This document shows positions 39,782-48,423 of a stretch of 64,000 nucleotides of DNA, in pieces. Source of the DNA: Bordetella ansorpii. Lineage in GTDB: Bacteria; Pseudomonadota; Gammaproteobacteria; Burkholderiales; Burkholderiaceae_B. The number at the start of each line of letters is the position of its first letter. The stretch's first letter is position 1. The DNA lies in the NCBI RefSeq assembly GCF_900078315.1, contig NZ_FKBS01000014.1, positions 804,802-868,801 on the forward strand. Reading direction: 5' to 3'. The notes beneath the pieces were generated by a model. It was not told the origin of the DNA and searched no databases. It saw nothing but the letters and a program-made list of their open reading frames with translations. Both the position numbers and the translations under genes were made by a program.

Positions 39782-40756
39782 TCAGTCGAGCTTGATGTTG
39801 GCCTGCTTGATCACGCCGGACCATTTGGTCTGCTCGCGGTCGATCAATTGCTGGAACTGCGCGGGCGATTCGTTCAAGGGCGTCAGGCCCAGGTCGGTCA
39901 GCTTGGCCTGCATCTCGGGTGTCTTCACCACGCGGGCGATTTCCTTGTGCAGGAAGTCCACCACCTTGGGCGGCGTGCCGGCGGGCGCGATGATGCCGAA
40001 CCACACGTCGGCCTCGTAGCCGGGAATGCCGGACTCGGCCAGCGTGGGCACGTCGGGCAGTTGCGGCAGGCGCTGGGGGGACGTCACGCCCAGCGCCTTC
40101 AGCTTGTTCTGCTTCACGAAGGGCATGCTCTGCGTGGGCGTGGCGAAGATCAGCGGGATCTGGCCGGCCAGCAGGTCGCTCTGCGCGGGCGCGCCGCCCT
40201 TGTAGGGAATGGGATTGAGCTTGATGCCCGCCATCTGGTCCATCATTTCCATGGCGATGTGCTGCGTCGAGCCCTGGCCCGGCGTGCCGAAGTCGATGGC
40301 GTCCTTCTGCGACTTCGCCTTGGCGATCAGCGCCTTCACGTCATTGGGCGGGAAGGCGGGGTTGGCCACCAGCAGGAAGGGCGTGTTGGCGATCAGCGAG
40401 ACCGGCGCGAAGTCCTTCAGCTCGTAGTTCAGCTTGGGATAGAGCAGCGTGTTGGTGACGTGCGAGGAAATCACCAGCATCAGCGTGTAGCCGTCGGGCG
40501 TGGCGCGCTTGAGTTCGTTGGTGGCGATGGTGCTGTTGGCGCCGGGCTTGTTCTCCACGATCATGGGCTGCGGCCACGACTTGGACAGTTCGGCGGCCAC
40601 CAGGCGGGCCACGGTGTCGTTCGAGCCGCCGGGGGCCATGCCCACCATCAGGCGGACGGGGCGGTCGGGAAAGGCGTCGGCTGCGGATGCGATGGATGTC
40701 GCGCCCAGCGCGGCGGCCAGGCAGGCGCCGGCAAGGGCGCGAGCAATGCGTTGCAT
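39782..40756 (-). CDS. Bug-family tripartite tricarboxylate transporter substrate-binding protein
   Basis: This is a 324-residue receptor with a signal peptide cleaved near ASAAD (about residue 26). The landmarks are FPDRPVRLMVGMAPGGSNDT, IVENKPGANSTIATNELKRA, PDGYTLMLV, PIPYKGGAPAQSDLLAGQIP and IIAPAGTPPKVVDFLHKEIA. It is the first gene of the operon with the enolase-superfamily and dehydrogenase genes, and a LysR gene precedes it on the same strand. It likely binds the hydroxyacid processed by those enzymes and delivers it to a TctAB-type permease encoded elsewhere. Confidence 0.9.
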   Translation of the reverse strand: MQRIARALAGACLAAALGATSIASAADAFPDRPVRLMVGMAPGGSNDTVARLVAAELSKSWPQPMIVENKPGANSTIATNELKRATPDGYTLMLVISSHVTNTLLYPKLNYELKDFAPVSLIANTPFLLVANPAFPPNDVKALIAKAKSQKDAIDFGTPGQGSTQHIAMEMMDQMAGIKLNPIPYKGGAPAQSDLLAGQIPLIFATPTQSMPFVKQNKLKALGVTSPQRLPQLPDVPTLAESGIPGYEADVWFGIIAPAGTPPKVVDFLHKEIARVVKTPEMQAKLTDLGLTPLNESPAQFQQLIDREQTKWSGVIKQANIKLD

Positions 40757-40849
40757 GGTGGTGTCTCCTCGGAAGCGTCGATGTTTGTGTGTGCTTCTGA
40801 GGGGAATCCTAGCGCCGTGCTCTCAGTCGATAGATGGATAATTTTGATG

Positions 40850-40874
40850 AATTCAGTTGGTAATTAACTGAATT
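40850..40874. promoter_or_regulatory. LysR-type operator in front of the Bug-enolase operon
   Basis: AATTCAGTT-N7-AACTGAATT is a perfect 9-bp inverted repeat. Its core reads TTCAG-N11-CTGAA, the T-N11-A form recognised by LysR proteins. It lies between the LysR stop (40882) and the Bug start (40756). It could also act as a weak terminator hairpin for the LysR transcript. Confidence 0.65.
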
Positions 40875-40881
40875 GGATTTG

Positions 40882-41811
40882 TCACCGGGCCCGCTTGCCT
40901 GCCGGGGGCGGCGCCATGGCTTGTACCGCCGGCGGCAGGTGTTCGCGCATCAGTCCGATGAACGCCTGCGCGGCCAGCGAGTCGGCCGCGTCGCGGCGCC
41001 GCGCCAGGCAGATGTCGCGTTCGTTGATGGGCAGTGTCAGCGGCACGGCGCGCAGGCCCGCGATGCGGAACTGGTACAGCGCCAGCGTGGGGGCGATGGT
41101 CACGCCCAGGCCGGCCGCCACGAAGCCCGCCGCGGTCGACAGGCTGTTGACCTGATGCCCGCGCCGCCACTGGCGGGGATACACGGCCGCGTCCAGGTGT
41201 TGGCGGATGCTGCTGTTGCGCTCGAAGCCGATGATGGGCAGGTCGATCACGTCCCGCACTTCCAGGTGCCGGCGCCGGGCCAGCGGGTGGCCGTCGGCGC
41301 AGATCAGGTAGAAGGTGTCGCGCGCCAGCACCTCGATGTCCAGGTCCACGCTGGGCGAGGCGGCGGCGCACAGCGCGAAATCCACCTTGCGGTCGCGCAC
41401 CATGTCCAGGCACACCGTGCTGGCCACGTCTTCCACGTGGACCGCGATGCCGGGATAGGCGGCGGAGTAACGCGCGATCAGGCCGGGCAGGATGCCGGCC
41501 GAGATCGAGGGCAGGGCCGCCAGCGCCACCTTGCCCTTGCGCCGCTCGACGTGGTCGCGCATCTCGGCCAGCGCCCGTTCGGTCTCGGGCAGCAGGTGCG
41601 CCACGATCTCCTGGAAGGCCTGGCCCTCGGCGGTGAGCTCGACGTTGCGCGTATTGCGCGAGAACAGCTTCACGCCCAGGTCGCTTTCCAGGTTGGCGAT
41701 CAGGGCGCTGAAGGCGCTTTGCGTCAGGCAGCAGTGCTCGGCCGCGCGGGTGAAGCTGCGCAGGCTGGCCAGGGCCGTGAAGGCCCGCATGTGGCGCACG
41801 GATAGATTCAT
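40882..41811 (-). CDS. LysR-family regulator of the Bug-enolase operon
   Basis: The ATG at 41811 is preferred because GGGAGA lies just upstream, giving 309 residues; an ATG at 41850 would add 13. The N-terminal helix-turn-helix is MRAFTALASLRSFTRAAEHC, then QSAFSALIANLESDLGVKLF and NVELTAEGQAFQEI. The effector domain begins KVALAALPSISAGILPGLIA. It lies directly upstream of the Bug operon on the same strand, with a T-N11-A box between them, and is the probable activator. It precedes the Bug gene by 125 bp. Its inducer may be the sugar acid of the pathway. Confidence 0.9.
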   Translation of the reverse strand: MNLSVRHMRAFTALASLRSFTRAAEHCCLTQSAFSALIANLESDLGVKLFSRNTRNVELTAEGQAFQEIVAHLLPETERALAEMRDHVERRKGKVALAALPSISAGILPGLIARYSAAYPGIAVHVEDVASTVCLDMVRDRKVDFALCAAASPSVDLDIEVLARDTFYLICADGHPLARRRHLEVRDVIDLPIIGFERNSSIRQHLDAAVYPRQWRRGHQVNSLSTAAGFVAAGLGVTIAPTLALYQFRIAGLRAVPLTLPINERDICLARRRDAADSLAAQAFIGLMREHLPPAVQAMAPPPAGKRAR

Positions 41812-41863
41812 GGCGTCTCCCGCGGCCGGTCGCGTTGCGCCGGCCGTCATGTTGCGCCGTATG

Positions 41864-43288
41864 TTACCGGTTGCGGCCGGCCCGCTCGCGCCGGGCGTAG
41901 AGGGCCGTCGACACGGCCAGCACCAGGATCACGCACACCTCTGCCACCAGCACGGCAGTGATGGCGTGGTGGTAGTCGCGGCCGGTGCGGCCCAGGAAGT
42001 GCGTCAGCACGGCGCCGGACAACGCCGGGCCCAGGCCCAGCGCGGCCTGCTGGACGGTGGACAGCGTGGCGCTGCCCGCGCCGGCCTGCTCGGGCCGCAC
42101 TTCGGACAGGCCGATGCGAAAGAAGCTGGCCACGATGAAGGCCTGGCCGAAGCCGATCAGCACGGTGGCCGGGATCAGGTTGAACAGGCTGGGCTCGGGC
42201 CACACATGCCACAGCGTCAATACCAGGCCCGTCACGCCCGTCATCGTCACGACGCAGCCGAACAGCAGGATCGAGGTCTTGCGAAAGCGCGCCGCGGCGC
42301 GGTTGGTCAGGATGGAGCCCACGAAATACGCCAGGCCCATGGCCACGAAGCAGTTGCCGCATTGCAGGGCCGTCAGGCCCGCGCCGGCCTGCAACGTCAG
42401 CGCCATGGCGAACATGAAGCCGCTCCAGCAGGCAAAGAACAGCACCGCGATCAAGAGGCCGAACCGGATGCTGGACAGGCGCAGCAGGTTGGGCGGCAAC
42501 AGCGGCAACCGGCCGCGTTTCTCCAGGCCCAGTTCGGTGCGCCACAGCGCCGCCAGCAGCACCGGCACCGCCGCCAGCATGGCCACGTAAACCCACGGCC
42601 AATGCTGCAGCGGCCCCAGCGACAGCGGCAGCAGCAGGCACAGGATGACCAGCGCGAGCAGCAGCGTGCCGGGCCGGTCGACGCTGGCCGGATGCGGCGA
42701 GCGCGTTTCGGGAATCAGCCTGCGGGTGTAGGCCAGCACCACCAGTCCGATGGGCAGATTGATGAGGAACACCAGGCGCCAGCCCAGCCCGCCTACGTCC
42801 GCCGACACCAGCAGGCCGCCCAGCACCTGGCCGATCACGAAGGCCAGGCCGCCGATGGCCCCGTACAGGCTCAGCGCGCGGGAGTGTTCGCGGTCGCGCA
42901 GGCAGACGTGGATGGTGGCCAGGATCTGCGGCACCGCCAGCGCGGCGGCCACGCCCTGCAGGGCCCGGGCAGCCAGCAGCAGCCACACCGAATGGGCCAG
43001 GCCGCACAGGGCCGAGGCCACCGTGAACAGCAGGATGCCCCATGAGAACAGCCTGCGCCGGCCGTAGTTGTCGCCCAGCCGGCCGCCCATGGCCAGACAG
43101 ACGGCGAAGGCCACGCCGTAGACGGCCACGATCAATTCCAGATCCACTTCGCTGGCATGCAGCGAATGGGCCATGGCATCCAGGGCGACGTTGACGATGG
43201 AAAAGTCGATCATGGGCAGCAGCTGTCCCGCCAATAGCAGGTACAGGCCGGCCCGGCCCAGAGGGGCGGTGGTGGAGGCGGAGGTCAT
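41864..43288 (-). CDS. DHA2-type (14-TM) MFS drug/efflux transporter
   Basis: The 474-residue protein has about 13-14 hydrophobic helices. MIDFSIVNVALDAMAHSLHA is the DHA2 motif D1-like start. MGGRLGDNYGRRRLFSWGIL is motif A, and LLLAARALQGVAAALAVPQI with GLAFVIGQVLGGLLVSADVG contains the antiporter motif C-like Gly-rich segment. It exports hydrophobic compounds in exchange for protons. The start is set at 43288; the frame continues upstream without a plausible start. It is 52 bp upstream of the LysR gene on the same strand, so the two may be co-transcribed. Confidence 0.85.
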   Translation of the reverse strand: MTSASTTAPLGRAGLYLLLAGQLLPMIDFSIVNVALDAMAHSLHASEVDLELIVAVYGVAFAVCLAMGGRLGDNYGRRRLFSWGILLFTVASALCGLAHSVWLLLAARALQGVAAALAVPQILATIHVCLRDREHSRALSLYGAIGGLAFVIGQVLGGLLVSADVGGLGWRLVFLINLPIGLVVLAYTRRLIPETRSPHPASVDRPGTLLLALVILCLLLPLSLGPLQHWPWVYVAMLAAVPVLLAALWRTELGLEKRGRLPLLPPNLLRLSSIRFGLLIAVLFFACWSGFMFAMALTLQAGAGLTALQCGNCFVAMGLAYFVGSILTNRAAARFRKTSILLFGCVVTMTGVTGLVLTLWHVWPEPSLFNLIPATVLIGFGQAFIVASFFRIGLSEVRPEQAGAGSATLSTVQQAALGLGPALSGAVLTHFLGRTGRDYHHAITAVLVAEVCVILVLAVSTALYARRERAGRNR

Positions 43289-43475
43289 GATGCGGCGCCG
43301 GCGCGGCGGCAAGGGCGCGCGGCGAAAAGAGGGGAGAGGCGCGCAGTATATTGCGGCGCAGCGAAAAAAACAGGATAGACCCTGACGGGGGTGATGTTGC
43401 CCGTCACGGGCCGTTCGCGCCAGGGCCGGGGCGGCTTCTGGCAAGATGCTTCCTCTGCCCCGACGAGTACATTCC

Positions 43476-44198
43476 ATGCGCAATCTGGATTTCACTTCCT
43501 GGCAAGGCCTGCTGTCCACGCTGCTGGGCCTGGCGCTTATCACGCTGATAGGCGTGGGCATCCGTCTGCTGGTGATGCAGACGATCCAACAGCGGCGCGA
43601 GCGCGAGAACCGGCAGATCAATGAGCGCCTGCGCACCCTGATCGCCGCCTACAAGACACTGGGCGGCTCGTTTACCGGCAACCTGTCGGTCGATCCCAGA
43701 CATCTGCGCGACCTGCGGCTGGCGCAGCGGGAGGCGCTGGCCGGCCCCCCGGTTGCCTCGGCGCAGGACCCGCTCGCGGTGGAACCGCCGGGGGCGCTGC
43801 CGCTATCCGACCGCGCGCGCCGCATGCGGGATACGGTCGAGGCGGCCCTGTCGGACATCATCCTGCTGGGCACGGAAGAGCAGGTCCGGCTGGCCGCGCA
43901 TGCGGCGACGGAGCTCGCGGCCGGACGGCCGATCCACACGGCGGAACTGGTCGTGTCGCTGCGAGATTTCATTCGCGCCGTACTGAACCTGGAACCGGTG
44001 CCGGCCGGCGTCGTGATTCCACGTCAAGGGCCGGCCCGTGCCGTGGCGTCGTCCGCGCGCGGCAAGGCGGACGGTGGCAAGGAGGGGGGCGGTGGCGCGG
44101 GCCGAGGCGGCATGGGCGGCGGCGGCGCTGGTGCCGGGCTGGGCCTGGGGTTGGGCGCCGGCCTGGCGGCCGACGACCCGGATACCCCGCATCGCTGA
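43476..44198 (+). CDS. Single-pass membrane protein of unknown function
   Basis: The 240-residue protein has one N-terminal membrane helix (about 10-32, LLSTLLGLALITLIGVGIRL). A short basic coiled coil follows (QTIQQRRERENRQINERLRT), then a conserved-looking helical domain with MRDTVEAALSDIILLGTEEQ, VRLAAHAATELAAGRPIHTA and LVVSLRDFIRAVLNLEPVPA. The tail from about 200 is extremely Gly-rich (GGAGRGGMGGGGAGAG). I do not recognise a family. The gene is alone between the divergent DHA2 transporter gene and a convergent GGDEF gene. The helix-coil-domain order resembles membrane-anchored scaffold proteins. Confidence 0.6.
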   Translation: MRNLDFTSWQGLLSTLLGLALITLIGVGIRLLVMQTIQQRRERENRQINERLRTLIAAYKTLGGSFTGNLSVDPRHLRDLRLAQREALAGPPVASAQDPLAVEPPGALPLSDRARRMRDTVEAALSDIILLGTEEQVRLAAHAATELAAGRPIHTAELVVSLRDFIRAVLNLEPVPAGVVIPRQGPARAVASSARGKADGGKEGGGGAGRGGMGGGGAGAGLGLGLGAGLAADDPDTPHR

Positions 44199-44202
44199 AT
44201 GT

Positions 44203-45263
44203 TCAGCGCTCGCGGATGGAACGCTTGCGGGTGCGCTTGACTTCGTACATCAATGAATCGGCCAGCCGCACGGCGGCATCCGCGCCCAGGTCGGTGGGTT
44301 CGACCGCCACGATGCCGGCGCTGGCGCCGCCGTAGTCCAGCCAGCGCTCGCCCAGTTGGTAGCGTCCCCGATGGTGGCCGTGCCGATGCGGTCCTGCAGC
44401 AGCCTGGCGGCGGCCTGGGGGCCGCCGTTGTCGATGATGCGGCCCGGCTGGCTGTCGCTGCCGGCGATGGCGGGGCCGGGGCCGGCCACCACGAACTCGT
44501 CGCCGCCGATGCGGCCCAGCACGTCGTCAGGGCCCAGCGCGGCGCTCAGCGTCTTGGCGATCTGTTGCAGGAACTGGTCGCCGCACTGGTGGCCGTAGTT
44601 GTCGTTGATGGCCTTGAAACCGTCCAGGTCGATCACGCCCACCAGCACGCTGTTGCCGTGATTCACGCCCTTGGCCAGCAGGGTTTGCAGCGATTCGAAC
44701 AGCGAGCGCCGGTTGGGCAGGCCCGTCAGCGTGTCGGTCATCGCATAAGCGTGCAATTGGCTGTTGGCGTTCTTCAGGTTGTCCATCAGGCGCTCGCGCT
44801 CGATGTAGCCCGCCACGATGTTGGAGAACAGGCGCAGCACCGTCTCGGCGTCGGGCCTGAGCGGCTGTTGCCCGGCGCTGGCGCCGCACAGCGTGCCCAG
44901 CAACGCGCCGTCCCCGGCGCGCACGGGCGCGCTGACGTAGGTCTGGATGCCCAGTTGGCGGGCGGCGTCGGAGTCGCCCCAGCAGGAGCCGACGTCGTCC
45001 GTGTACATGCGGCCTTCTTCGAGCGCGCGACGGCAAAGGGTGTCGGACCAGGGTACGGTCAGGCCTTCGGGGATGTTCATCTCGCCGGCGTTGCGCGCAT
45101 AACGGATGTGCTGCTCGCTTTTTTCCAGGTCGATCGAAGTGAGATAGGTGGATTCGAGGCCCGTGACCGCGCCCAGCATCTCGAGCAGCGGGCGCGTCAG
45201 ATCTTCGAGGGATTTGGCGTTCGGCATCGATACCGACAACTGGGCGAGGATCGGGTCCAACAT
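44203..45263 (-). pseudogene. GAF-GGDEF diguanylate cyclase with a frameshift near the 3' end
   Basis: The N-terminal 165 residues are a GAF domain (TLCRRALEEGRMYTDDVGSC and GIQTYVSAPVRAGDGALLGT). The GGDEF domain follows with TDTLTGLPNRRSLFESLQTL, DLDGFKAINDNYGHQCGDQF and an intact RIGGDEFVV signature. After about residue 298 the frame changes at a run of four C (44366-44369 on the + strand). The open frame stops at 44250 with nonsense, whereas shifting by one base restores RYQLGERWLDYGGASAGIVA and MYEVKRTRKRSIRER with a stop at 44203-44205. One base has been lost, either really or by sequencing error. If real, the last third of the GGDEF domain is scrambled and activity is probably lost. 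Confidence 0.82.
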
Positions 45264-45319
45264 GGCCTCCGGGAAGCGAGCGGGTGTCCTCTATTGTTAT
45301 CAAAAAACTCCTTCGAAAG

Positions 45320-45364
45320 GGTAACGCTTGCAGAATTTGGCCGAAGATTGAAAAAAGGTAACGC
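45320..45364. promoter_or_regulatory. Direct repeats GGTAACGC between the GGDEF and BON genes
   Basis: GGTAACGC occurs at 45320-45327 and 45357-45364, 37 bp apart (centre to centre). Each is followed by a similar TTGC-AAT segment, in AT-rich surroundings. The 216-bp divergent gap holds no gene. The spacing suits cooperative binding of a regulator to one face of the helix. Confidence 0.35.
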
Positions 45365-45479
45365 CTTTGCGAATGCTGGCGCTGCGAGGCGCGGCAGGTA
45401 TGGCTCGTGCTGGCGGAACCTGGCCTGCCGGCGCTTCTTACCGCTGGCGGGGACCTTTTCCGTTTGAAGGAGAGCCTTT

Positions 45480-45953
45480 GTGAAAGCCCTGCTGAATCTG
45501 GCCGCGGCCGTCGCCGCGGGCGCCGCCGCCATGTACTTCCTGGATCCGGACACCGGCCGCCGCCGCCGTGCCGTCGCGCGCGACAAGGCCATGTCGAATT
45601 ATCACAACGCGGGGCGCTACGCCCGCGCCCAAGGGCGGCATCTGGCCAATCATGTGCGCGGCGCGGCTGCCCATATCAAGGGCAGCCCGGCCCCCGAGAG
45701 CGACCAGCAACTGGAGGGCCGTGTGCGCACCCGTCTGGGACGTCTGGTCAGCCGGCCCGCGAACATCGAGGTCACGGTGACGGACGGATCCGTCTATCTG
45801 GGCGGGCGGGTGCCTGCGTCGGAGCATGCCGGACTGGTGGACGCCATCATGGCGGTGGACGGCGTATTCGAAGTGCTGGACCGCATGCGCGTGGTCGGCC
45901 TGCCCGACAACGTGACCGAGCTGCAGACTTCGATGCCGCACAGCCTGCACTGA
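45480..45953 (+). CDS. BON domain membrane-associated protein
   Basis: GTG at 45480 is preceded by AAGGAGAG, giving 157 residues. The N-terminus has a short hydrophobic stretch and the MYFLDPDTGRRRRAVARDK motif typical of a Burkholderiales family of envelope BON proteins. A BON domain follows at about 78-140 (LEGRVRTRLGRLVSRPANIE, then GSVYLGGRVPASEHAGLVDA and GVFEVLDRMRVV). BON domains bind phospholipid or membranes and stabilise the envelope under osmotic stress. The gene is monocistronic, divergent from the GGDEF gene and ends at a hairpin shared with the convergent MFS gene. Confidence 0.8.
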   Translation: MKALLNLAAAVAAGAAAMYFLDPDTGRRRRAVARDKAMSNYHNAGRYARAQGRHLANHVRGAAAHIKGSPAPESDQQLEGRVRTRLGRLVSRPANIEVTVTDGSVYLGGRVPASEHAGLVDAIMAVDGVFEVLDRMRVVGLPDNVTELQTSMPHSLH

Positions 45954-46055
45954 GGCATTCCGTGCCCCCTGTTCGTGGCGGAGGGGCCGGGAGCAAGGCG
46001 ATCGCCTGCCTTGCCTGATGCCCGAGCCCACGCTCGGCACCGTGCCAGGAAGCAT

Positions 46056-46083
46056 CGCGGCAAGGTCCGAAGGCCTTGCCGCG
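46056..46083. terminator. Hairpin terminator between the BON and MFS genes
   Basis: CGCGGCAAGG (46056-46065) pairs with CCTTGCCGCG (46074-46083) over an 8-base loop in the 152-bp convergent gap. T content after the stem is modest on both strands, so termination may be partly Rho-dependent. Confidence 0.6.
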
Positions 46084-46105
46084 ACGTGGTTCCTTGCTGT
46101 CCGGA

Positions 46106-47329
46106 TCAGGAGGCGTGCGCCACCCGGACGGCGCGGGGCGCGGGCAGCGAGCGCAACACCAGCGCGGCCAGCCCCGCCAGCGTGCCCAGCGCCGTCACGC
46201 CCATCCAGCCCCAACGGGCCAGCGCGTAGCTGCCCAGCGCGCCGCCGATCGACATGCCGATGAACACGCAGGTCATCAGCACCGCGTTCAGGCGGCTGCG
46301 GGCGGCCGGATCGATGCCGTAGACGATGGTCTGGTGCGAGATCAGCGACACCTGGATGCCCAGGTCGAAGCCGATGGCGGCCGCGCCGATCAGCCACAGC
46401 GCGGCATGCGGCGACAGCCAGTGCGAGAGCACCATCACGGCAAACGACAGGGCCGTCAGCAGGGCGCCGGCACGGCTGACCACGTCCGGGCCCCGGCGAT
46501 CCGCGATGCGGCCGGCCATCGGCGCGGCCAGCGCACCGGCCGCGCCGGCCAGGCCGAAGGCGCCCGCGGCGGCGGCGCCCAGCTGGAACGGCGCCTGATG
46601 CAGCATCACTGCCAGTGTCGACCAGAAGGCGCTGAAACCCACGGCCAGCAGGCCCTGCGCGATGGCGGCGCGGCGCAGCAGGCCGTGCTGGCGCCACAGC
46701 GTCGCCAGCGAGCCCAGCAGTGCGCCATAGGACATGCGCGTGGACGGCTGGAAGGAAGGCAGGCCGCGCCACATGGCTGCGATCAGCGCCAGGATGCTGG
46801 CCGCCGCCGCCAGGAACATGCCGCGCCAGCCGAACTGCTCGGCCACGAAGCCGCTGACCACGCGCGACAGCAGGATGCCCAACAGCAGGCCCGTCATCAC
46901 CGTGCCCACCACCTTGCCGCGGTGTTCGGGACGCGCCAGCGTGGCGGCGGCGGGCACGATGTCCTGCGCCACCGTGGCGGTCAGGCCGACGGCCAGGCTG
47001 GCGGCCAGCAGTACGCCGATGGACGGTGCCAGCGCGCTGGCCAGCAGCGCCAGGAACAGGACGGCGGCCTTGGCCAGGATGATGTGCTTGCGGTCGTAGC
47101 GGTCGCCCAGCGGCGCCAGCAGCAGGATGCCCAGCGCGTAGCCCAGTTGGGTCAGCGTGGGAATCCAGCCGACCGCGTTGCCGCTGGCGTGCAGGTCCTC
47201 GCCCAGGATGCCCAGCATGGGCTGGCTGTAATAGATGGAGGCCACCGCCAGGCCGGTGCTGGCGGAGAGCAGCAGCAACAGCGGCCGGGACAGGCCGTTG
47301 GGGCTGGTGGAAGGGGTGGTATGCGTCAT
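46106..47329 (-). CDS. MFS transporter (12-TM, arabinose-efflux-like)
   Basis: The 407-residue protein has 12 predicted helices. GILLLAPLGDRYDRKHIILA is motif A after TM2, and ASIYYSQPMLGILGEDLHAS opens TM1-2. A second-half A-like motif MAGRIADRRGPDVVSRAG is present, and GMSIGGALGSYALARWGWMG is in the late helices. It is of the sugar-efflux/drug-resistance type (DHA1-like); the substrate is unknown. It is divergent from a LysR gene across 110 bp, the normal layout for a regulated exporter. The start is the ATG at 47329. Confidence 0.85.
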   Translation of the reverse strand: MTHTTPSTSPNGLSRPLLLLLSASTGLAVASIYYSQPMLGILGEDLHASGNAVGWIPTLTQLGYALGILLLAPLGDRYDRKHIILAKAAVLFLALLASALAPSIGVLLAASLAVGLTATVAQDIVPAAATLARPEHRGKVVGTVMTGLLLGILLSRVVSGFVAEQFGWRGMFLAAAASILALIAAMWRGLPSFQPSTRMSYGALLGSLATLWRQHGLLRRAAIAQGLLAVGFSAFWSTLAVMLHQAPFQLGAAAAGAFGLAGAAGALAAPMAGRIADRRGPDVVSRAGALLTALSFAVMVLSHWLSPHAALWLIGAAAIGFDLGIQVSLISHQTIVYGIDPAARSRLNAVLMTCVFIGMSIGGALGSYALARWGWMGVTALGTLAGLAALVLRSLPAPRAVRVAHAS

Positions 47330-47439
47330 GAGAATATCCGCTGCGAAATAGCCCTGGATCAGGCGATGGATGGCATTCTGCCGCGGTGCAGCATCCTGTG
47401 GTAGACGCTTGACGGGTACATCGGTTATACGTTTGGCGC

Positions 47440-48384
47440 ATGACAAGCCTGATTCCCATGCCCCCTGGCGGGGCCGACCGCCTGATGCTGATGGAAACCT
47501 TCGTGCGCATCGTCGAGGCGGGCAGCCTGTCCGCCGCGGCGGCGCAGTTGGGCGGCACCCAGCCCACCATCAGCCGCCGCCTGCAGACATTGGAGCGCGC
47601 CCTGGGCGTGCGCCTGCTGCAGCGCTCGACCCATGCCATGACGCTGACGGACGACGGCGCGCGCTGCTACGAGCGCGCCAAGGATCTGATTGCCCAATGG
47701 CAGTCCTTCGAGAGCGACGTGCGCAGCGCGGGCGACGAGCCGTCCGGCACGCTGCGCGTGGTGGCGCCGCATGCCTTCGGCCAGCAGCAGTTCGTCGAGC
47801 CGCTGGTGCGATACCTGAAGCAGTATCCCCGCATGACGGTGGAGTGGCTGCTGTACGACCGCACGCCGGACTTCATCGCGGGCGGCATCGATTGCGCGAT
47901 CCACATCGGCACGGTGACCGATCCCTCGGTGATCGCGCTGCCGCTGGGCGAGGTGCCACGCATCATCGTGGCGGCGCCTTCGGTGCTCGAAGGCGGCGCG
48001 GTCCCGGCGCAGCCCGCCGAACTGGCCCGCCTGCCATGGGTGGCGCTGCGCACGTTCTACCGCAACGAGGTGGTGCTCAAGCACCTGGAAACCGGCCAGA
48101 CCGAATCGTTCGGCATCCAGCCGCGCCTGTTCACCGACAGCCTGTATGCGGTGCGCACCGCCGCCATGCTGGGGCTGGGCGTGGGCATGGGATCGTCGTG
48201 GCTGATGCGCGAGGACCTGGCGCGCGGCGACCTGGTGCATCTGGCGCCGCAATGGGAGGCCGCGCCGCTGCCCGTGCACCTGGTCTATCCGCCCGCGCGC
48301 TTCTATCCGGCGCGGCTGCGGCGCTTCATCGACATCATGCGCGAGTTCGTGCCGACGGTGCTGCGCGGCACGTCGGACCTATGA
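47440..48384 (+). CDS. LysR-family regulator, divergent from an MFS exporter
   Basis: The 314-residue protein has the helix-turn-helix METFVRIVEAGSLSAAAAQL, then PTISRRLQTLERALGVRLLQ and MTLTDDGARCYERAKDLIAQ. The effector domain (GTLRVVAPHAFGQQQFVEPL, IDCAIHIGTVTDPSVIALPL) is of the CrgA/DsdC-like subgroup that starts near residue 100. The divergent MFS gene is the likely target. A thioesterase gene begins 39 bp after the stop codon on the same strand. Two early ATGs (47440 and 47458) are possible starts; the first is listed. Confidence 0.9.
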   Translation: MTSLIPMPPGGADRLMLMETFVRIVEAGSLSAAAAQLGGTQPTISRRLQTLERALGVRLLQRSTHAMTLTDDGARCYERAKDLIAQWQSFESDVRSAGDEPSGTLRVVAPHAFGQQQFVEPLVRYLKQYPRMTVEWLLYDRTPDFIAGGIDCAIHIGTVTDPSVIALPLGEVPRIIVAAPSVLEGGAVPAQPAELARLPWVALRTFYRNEVVLKHLETGQTESFGIQPRLFTDSLYAVRTAAMLGLGVGMGSSWLMREDLARGDLVHLAPQWEAAPLPVHLVYPPARFYPARLRRFIDIMREFVPTVLRGTSDL

Positions 48385-48423
48385 TGGTGGGCCGCCGAAC
48401 CCGATAGCGCCGAGGAACCCGTC

